The notes below the pieces were generated by a model, which worked only from the letters and a program-made list of their open reading frames with translations, did not search any database and had not been told where the DNA came from. Below are positions 7,747 through 10,302 of a stretch of 10,302 nt of DNA, one piece after another. Position 1 is the first letter of the stretch. Every line of letters starts with the position of its first letter. A program made the translations under genes and the position numbers. Where the stretch lies: NCBI GenBank assembly GCA_947631805.1, contig CANRNA010000046.1, positions 1 to 10,302 on the forward strand, written 5' to 3'. Source of the DNA: an uncultured Oscillospiraceae bacterium (GTDB lineage Bacteria; Bacillota; Clostridia; Oscillospirales; Oscillospiraceae).

Positions 7747-7899
7747 TTACATTTGCCTCAGTGTTGGCTCGCCCGTTGACTCGTCAGTGCTATCCGCACC
7801 TCCTTTTCCTCCGATGTTCACTTTTTCCTGTTCTCTGTTGCTTACACGTCCACTTCCTATATGATCTCCCGTCCCACAGCGGAGAGATGATATGCCCAT
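7747..7899 (-). CDS. Possible 50-residue leader ORF (weak)
   Basis: An ATG at 7899 opens a 50-codon frame ending in TAA at 7749-7747, 41 nt before the first binding-protein gene. The product is hydrophilic, rich in Gly, Ser and Glu, with no signal peptide, membrane segment or recognisable domain. No clear Shine-Dalgarno lies before the ATG (upstream is CAGGCGCGAA). It overlaps the leader hairpin and heptamer array. Translation is doubtful; it may simply be an open stretch in a regulatory leader. Confidence 0.15.
   Translation of the reverse strand: MGISSLRCGTGDHIGSGRVSNREQEKVNIGGKGGADSTDESTGEPTLRQM
7753..7782 (-). repeat. Three direct copies of TTGNCTC (GAGNCAA in the transcript), 11-12 bp apart
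   Basis: Plus-strand heptamers TTGCCTC (7753-7759), TTGGCTC (7764-7770) and TTGACTC (7776-7782) are in the same orientation with start-to-start distances of 11 and 12 bp, about one helical turn. In the operon RNA they read GAGUCAA, GAGCCAA, GAGGCAA, 50-75 nt before the first gene. Could be a protein-binding array on DNA or RNA, or chance. Confidence 0.35.
7859..7893 (-). promoter_or_regulatory. Hairpin-forming inverted repeat in the operon leader
   Basis: Arms ATATGATCTC (7859-7868) and GAGATGATAT (7884-7893) pair at nine of ten positions with one central mismatch (C-C in the transcript), around a 15-nt loop. It covers the first codons of the 50-codon leader frame that starts at 7899. There is no T-run after it, so it is not a terminator. 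Confidence 0.45.
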
Positions 7900-7960
7900 T
7901 TCGCGCCTGTCTGAGTGAACCTTTTTCCCGGGCGGCGAACAAAAAAAGAAACTTTATGTA

Positions 7961-7989
7961 ATTTTACGGCTTTCTGAGCAATTTGTCAA
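7961..7989 (-). promoter_or_regulatory. Sigma-A/sigma-70 promoter of the peptide-transport operon
   Basis: On the minus strand TTGACA (7989-7984), a 17-bp spacer and TAAAAT (7966-7961) give a near-consensus promoter in an AT-rich stretch. Transcription would start near 7954, about 249 nt before the GTG of the first binding-protein gene. It lies directly downstream of the serine-hydrolase terminator, so the operon is insulated from read-through. Confidence 0.8.
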
Positions 7990-8015
7990 TACTGAATACG
8001 CAATTCTTTTCAAAA

Positions 8016-8034
8016 ACTATGGATTTTGCATAGT
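8016..8034. promoter_or_regulatory. Inverted repeat upstream of the operon promoter
   Basis: ACTATG (8016-8021) and CATAGT (8029-8034) are perfect 6-bp inverted arms with a 7-bp spacer, 27 bp upstream of the -35 element. The position suits an activator or upstream regulator site, but short AT-rich arms also arise by chance. Confidence 0.25.
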
Positions 8035-8040
8035 ATGACC

Positions 8041-8095
8041 AAAAGAAGAAAAAGTCCCCCGCAGCAGAACGCCCTATAGGCGTCCCCCGCGGGGG
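8041..8095 (-). terminator. Intrinsic terminator of the serine-hydrolase gene
   Basis: In the minus-strand RNA, CCCCCGC (8095-8089) pairs with GCGGGGG (8062-8056), enclosing a smaller stem ACGCC/GGCGT (8083-8079 with 8073-8069). The stem is followed at once by ACTTTTTCTTCTTTT (8055-8041). It begins 10 nt after the stop codon of the hydrolase gene. An alternative fold uses the 12-bp palindrome at 8084-8095. Confidence 0.85.
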
Positions 8096-8104
8096 TATCG
8101 GTCT

Positions 8105-9208
8105 TCATATCGCCCCGTCCGAGGCGAGGCGCTCGTATTCAATGGCGAGCTGGGTATGTATCAGGCGGCGCAGCCGCAGATTTCCGCTGTCCCGCTCCCG
8201 GTCCGGATGGACCCGGTTGTTGAGCAACACCACATACAGCCCGGTGTCCGGCGACACCAGTATGTGGGGTCCGGCGAAGCCCGTGTGGCCGAAGGCGCTC
8301 TGGTCAAAGAACAGCCCCGAGTAGCTGAAGTGTCCGTTGGCCAGGTGGAAGCCCAGGCCCCGGTTCTCCTCCATGCCCGGCGTGTAGTTCTGGATGGCCC
8401 GGTCGAATATCCGCCGGGGGATGAGCTCCACCCCCTCCAGGGTCCCGTGGCCCGCCAGCATCCGGGCGAACCGGACGCAGTCCTCTATGTCGGAGAAGAC
8501 CCCCGCGTTGCCGGACACGCCGTTCTGGAACCGGGCGTTCTCGTCGTGGACCCTGCCCACCAGCCACTGCCCGGTCAGGTGGTCCCGCTCGGTATAGGCC
8601 GTGTTGGCCGGGTCGATGGGCCTGTCCAGCCGGTGATACCCGGTGTGATCCATGCCCAGAGGCTCGAACACCAGTCGGCGGGCCAGCTCGTCCAGGGGCT
8701 CCCCGCCGATGCGCTCCAGGGCCTTGGCCAGGAGGATGAAGCCCATGCAGCTGTATTCCTCCCGGCTGCCCGGCGTATAGGACAGAGGCGCGTGGAGCAG
8801 GAAATCCGCCACGTCGTCTCCCGGCTTCAAAAACTTCTCCAGCCGTATCTCCGCCGCCAGGCCGGAGGTGTGGGTCAAAAGCTGGAACAGGGTCACCTCC
8901 GCCTTGTCAGGGGGCACCGCGTCCCCAAAGTACACCGGCAGCATGTCGGCCAGGTCCATCCGCCCCTCCGCGATGAAGCGGAGGGCTATCATCGTGGTGG
9001 ACATGATCTTCGTGACGGACGCCATGTCATAGAGGGTATGGCGGTCCACCGGCCCGGCGTCCCCGGTGAGCTCCGGAAAGGACGTGCGGCCAAAGGTCTC
9101 CTCCGCGTACAGGCGGTCCCCCACGCCGATGGCAAGGGCGGCCCCCGCCAGACGTCCGTCGTCCACCGCCTCCCGTACCAGATCTATCGCCTTCTGAAAT
9201 GGTCTCAT
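8105..9208 (-). CDS. Serine hydrolase, class C beta-lactamase family (PF00144-type), possible peptidoglycan-peptide amidase
   Basis: A 367-residue serine hydrolase of the beta-lactamase/penicillin-binding-protein-like fold. Catalytic motifs are S64-V-T-K67 (SxxK, nucleophile S64), Y152-S-C154 at the YxN position, and H308-T-G310 replacing KTG as in esterase and amidase members. Also present are LLTHTSGL (110-117) and VHDENA (220-225), a block I associate with the cell-wall-related branch of the family. No signal peptide or membrane segment is seen (it begins MRPFQKAIDLVREAV), so it should be cytosolic. ATG at 9208 has GGGGG about 10 nt upstream. It stands alone between its own promoter (9234-9263) and terminator (8041-8095). 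Related proteins include esterases, D-amino peptidases and the MurNAc-L-Ala amidase AmiE (YbbE) of Bacillus. Substrate is not determinable here; true beta-lactamase activity is unlikely for a cytosolic protein with an HTG triad. Confidence 0.9.
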   Translation of the reverse strand: MRPFQKAIDLVREAVDDGRLAGAALAIGVGDRLYAEETFGRTSFPELTGDAGPVDRHTLYDMASVTKIMSTTMIALRFIAEGRMDLADMLPVYFGDAVPPDKAEVTLFQLLTHTSGLAAEIRLEKFLKPGDDVADFLLHAPLSYTPGSREEYSCMGFILLAKALERIGGEPLDELARRLVFEPLGMDHTGYHRLDRPIDPANTAYTERDHLTGQWLVGRVHDENARFQNGVSGNAGVFSDIEDCVRFARMLAGHGTLEGVELIPRRIFDRAIQNYTPGMEENRGLGFHLANGHFSYSGLFFDQSAFGHTGFAGPHILVSPDTGLYVVLLNNRVHPDRERDSGNLRLRRLIHTQLAIEYERLASDGAI

Positions 9209-9233
9209 CCCATAGATGCCCCCTTTCGCGGCC

Positions 9234-9263
9234 AGTATAGCAGGGGCGGGCCGCCATTGTCAA
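9234..9263 (-). promoter_or_regulatory. Promoter of the serine-hydrolase gene
   Basis: Minus-strand TTGACA (9263-9258), 18-bp spacer, TATACT (9239-9234). Predicted start near 9227 leaves a short leader of about 19 nt before the ATG at 9208. The spacer contains the 11-bp palindrome GGCGGGCCGCC (9245-9255), a possible operator between the two promoter boxes. Confidence 0.75.
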
Positions 9264-9322
9264 CATGATGTGAAATATAGTATCAGTCTTTCCCGGGATG
9301 ACAGTACCTTTATTTCAGCGTC

Positions 9323-9351
9323 TTGCATTTTCCCGGCGGGGCATATATACT
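9323..9351 (+). promoter_or_regulatory. Promoter of the BadF-type kinase gene
   Basis: TTGCAT (9323-9328), 17-bp spacer, TATACT (9346-9351); predicted start near 9358, about 31 nt before the ATG at 9389. Inverted arms TTTCAG (9313-9318) and CTGAAA (9350-9355) flank the core. It faces away from the hydrolase promoter within the 180-bp divergent gap, which is otherwise without a gene. Confidence 0.65.
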
Positions 9352-9388
9352 GAAAGCGCAGACAGGTCTTGGAAAGGGGACGGCGCGC

Positions 9389-10302
9389 ATGGAGCATCTT
9401 CTGGGCATGGACGGCGGCGGCACCGCCACAAAAATCACCGTGGCGGACAGGGCGGGGAACGTGCTCGCCCGCCACACCGCCGGGCCGCTGAACGTCAACG
9501 GACAGAGCCCGGCGCAGTTTCGCCGGACCGTCGCGGATATACAGAGCTGGCTGAGCGATGCCGGGTTCCGGCCCGAGGGCTGCGGCGGCGTCGCCGTCGG
9601 CATGGCCGGTGTCAGCAATCCCAAGGCCCGGGAGCTTCTCACGGATGCCTTCGCGGCCGGGGGGTACCGGGGGGATATCCATCTCTACTCCGACGGCGAG
9701 ACCGCCCTGGCGGCGGCCTTTCCCGCCTGCCACGGGGTGATACTCATCGCGGGCACCGGCTCCATCTGCCTGGGATGGGGCCAGGACGGCGGGCAGGCGC
9801 GGGCAGGCGGCTACGGCCACCTGGCGGACGACGGCGGGAGCGCCTACGCCATAGCGATAGCCATTTTCTCGGCGGTGATACGGGCGGAGGACGGCAGAGC
9901 CGGACCCACGGTCCTTCGCCCCCTGGTCATGGAAAAGCTGGGTGTCGGCACGCTGGAGGAGATGATAGGCTACCTCTACGCCCCCGGCAGGTCCAAAAAG
10001 GAGATAGCGTCCATGGCGGTGGTGCTGGAGCGGGCGGCCGCGGCGGGCGACAGAGCCGCTCTGGACATCGTGGAAAAGAGCGCCGACGAGCTGGGCCTGC
10101 TCGTCCGGACCGTGATGGGGCGCATGCCGGACGAGCGGAACGTGGCCCTGGCCGGGAGCGTGCTCTTGAAAAACCGGGATATCCGCCAGCGGGTCAGCCA
10201 GCATATCCTCACCCAGCGGGCCGACGCCCACATCGTCCCCGCCTCCCAGGACGCCTCGGAGGGCGCCATCCGCCTGCTCCTGCGCGAGACCTTGAAGGGA
10301 TA
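9389..10302 (+). CDS. BadF/BadG/BcrA/BcrD-family sugar kinase, GlcNAc/MurNAc kinase-like (3' end at window edge)
   Basis: ATP-dependent kinase of the ASKHA fold, 304 codons present; the window ends on TA, so a TAA or TAG stop probably completes the gene one base later. Motifs in order: phosphate-1 loop DGGGTATK (8-15), NVNG (35-38), SDGETA with likely catalytic base D102, phosphate-2 LIAGTGS (119-125), GGYGHLADDGGSAY (140-153), and the adenosine-binding ALAGSVL (253-259). This pattern fits N-acetylglucosamine kinases and the clostridial MurNAc/GlcNAc kinase MurK rather than the 2-hydroxyacyl-CoA dehydratase activators, which carry Fe-S cysteines not seen here. The start at ATG 9389 has GGAAAGGGGA about 9 nt upstream. 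It is transcribed divergently from the serine hydrolase, from the promoter at 9323-9351. Sugar specificity cannot be read from the sequence. Confidence 0.9.
   Translation, partial: MEHLLGMDGGGTATKITVADRAGNVLARHTAGPLNVNGQSPAQFRRTVADIQSWLSDAGFRPEGCGGVAVGMAGVSNPKARELLTDAFAAGGYRGDIHLYSDGETALAAAFPACHGVILIAGTGSICLGWGQDGGQARAGGYGHLADDGGSAYAIAIAIFSAVIRAEDGRAGPTVLRPLVMEKLGVGTLEEMIGYLYAPGRSKKEIASMAVVLERAAAAGDRAALDIVEKSADELGLLVRTVMGRMPDERNVALAGSVLLKNRDIRQRVSQHILTQRADAHIVPASQDASEGAIRLLLRETLKG

Larger units (their letters stand above)
7706..7954 (-). promoter_or_regulatory. Long 5' leader of the peptide-transport operon
   Basis: About 249 nt separate the predicted transcription start from the first gene. 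The leader has a hairpin (7859-7893), a purine-rich section with two Shine-Dalgarno-like GGAGG cores (about 7800-7814), a three-copy heptamer array (7753-7782) and at least two short open frames (7899-7747 and 7799-7758). I do not recognise a T-box (no TGGNACCGCG-like anticodon-acceptor block) or any known riboswitch core. No clear intrinsic terminator precedes the gene, so control, if any, is more likely at translation or RNA stability. The long leader is inferred from the promoter call. Confidence 0.5.

Noticed and set aside
7706..7954. T-box or amino-acid riboswitch in the operon leader
   Set aside because: No T-box TGGNACC sequence, specifier-type stem or terminator/antiterminator pair is visible, and no known riboswitch core was recognised.
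7761..7961. Plus-strand 66-codon open frame in the intergenic region
   Set aside because: No ribosome binding site, promoter or domain; it lies antisense to the leader and its Cys/Leu/Phe-rich product looks random.
7967..7983. CodY-like site in the promoter spacer of the transport operon
   Set aside because: ATTGCTCAGAAAGCC matches the AATTTTCWGAAAATT consensus at only nine of fifteen positions, too weak to call, although CodY control of peptide uptake would make sense.
9260..10231. Long minus-strand open frame opposite the BadF-type kinase gene
   Set aside because: Its product has no recognisable motif, whereas the plus strand shows all expected kinase motifs plus a promoter and ribosome binding site.

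Overview
This GC-rich window (about 60% G+C by eye, with GC-biased third codon positions) looks like a chromosomal segment from a gut-type member of the class Clostridia (Oscillospiraceae or Lachnospiraceae-like). That placement rests on recalled resemblance of the OppC and OppB proteins to clostridial homologues, strong AGGAGG-type ribosome binding sites and sigma-A-type promoters. No rRNA, tRNA, insertion sequence, integrase or CRISPR array is visible, so genus and species cannot be named.

Layout. Positions 1-7990 hold one minus-strand transcription unit read right to left: promoter (-35 at 7984-7989, -10 at 7961-7966), a leader of about 250 nt, two tandem paralogous OppA-type solute-binding proteins (7705-5861 and 5764-3914), permeases OppB (3773-2832) and OppC (2832-1780), then ATPases OppD (1767-712) and OppF (722-1, cut by the window edge). 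The four downstream genes are tightly packed (1-nt overlap, 12-nt gap, 11-nt overlap). Hairpin-forming inverted repeats separate the two binding-protein genes from each other and from oppB. Positions 9208-8105 hold a minus-strand, apparently cytosolic serine hydrolase of the class C beta-lactamase family, with its own promoter and a good intrinsic terminator at 8041-8095. From 9389 a divergent plus-strand gene encodes a BadF/BadG-type sugar kinase (GlcNAc/MurNAc-kinase-like). It runs to the window end, with only the last base of its probable stop codon missing.

How the parts may work together. The binding proteins would capture peptides outside the membrane and pass them to OppBC, powered by OppDF. 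The neighbouring cytosolic hydrolase and amino-sugar kinase families are ones used in cell-wall (muropeptide) salvage, so uptake of cell-wall fragments is a reasonable but unproven reading. Odd points are: both binding proteins carry signal peptides without a lipobox cysteine; OppD has lost all four cysteines of the usual C-terminal Fe-S motif; and the operon leader holds a hairpin, a three-copy heptamer array and short open frames.
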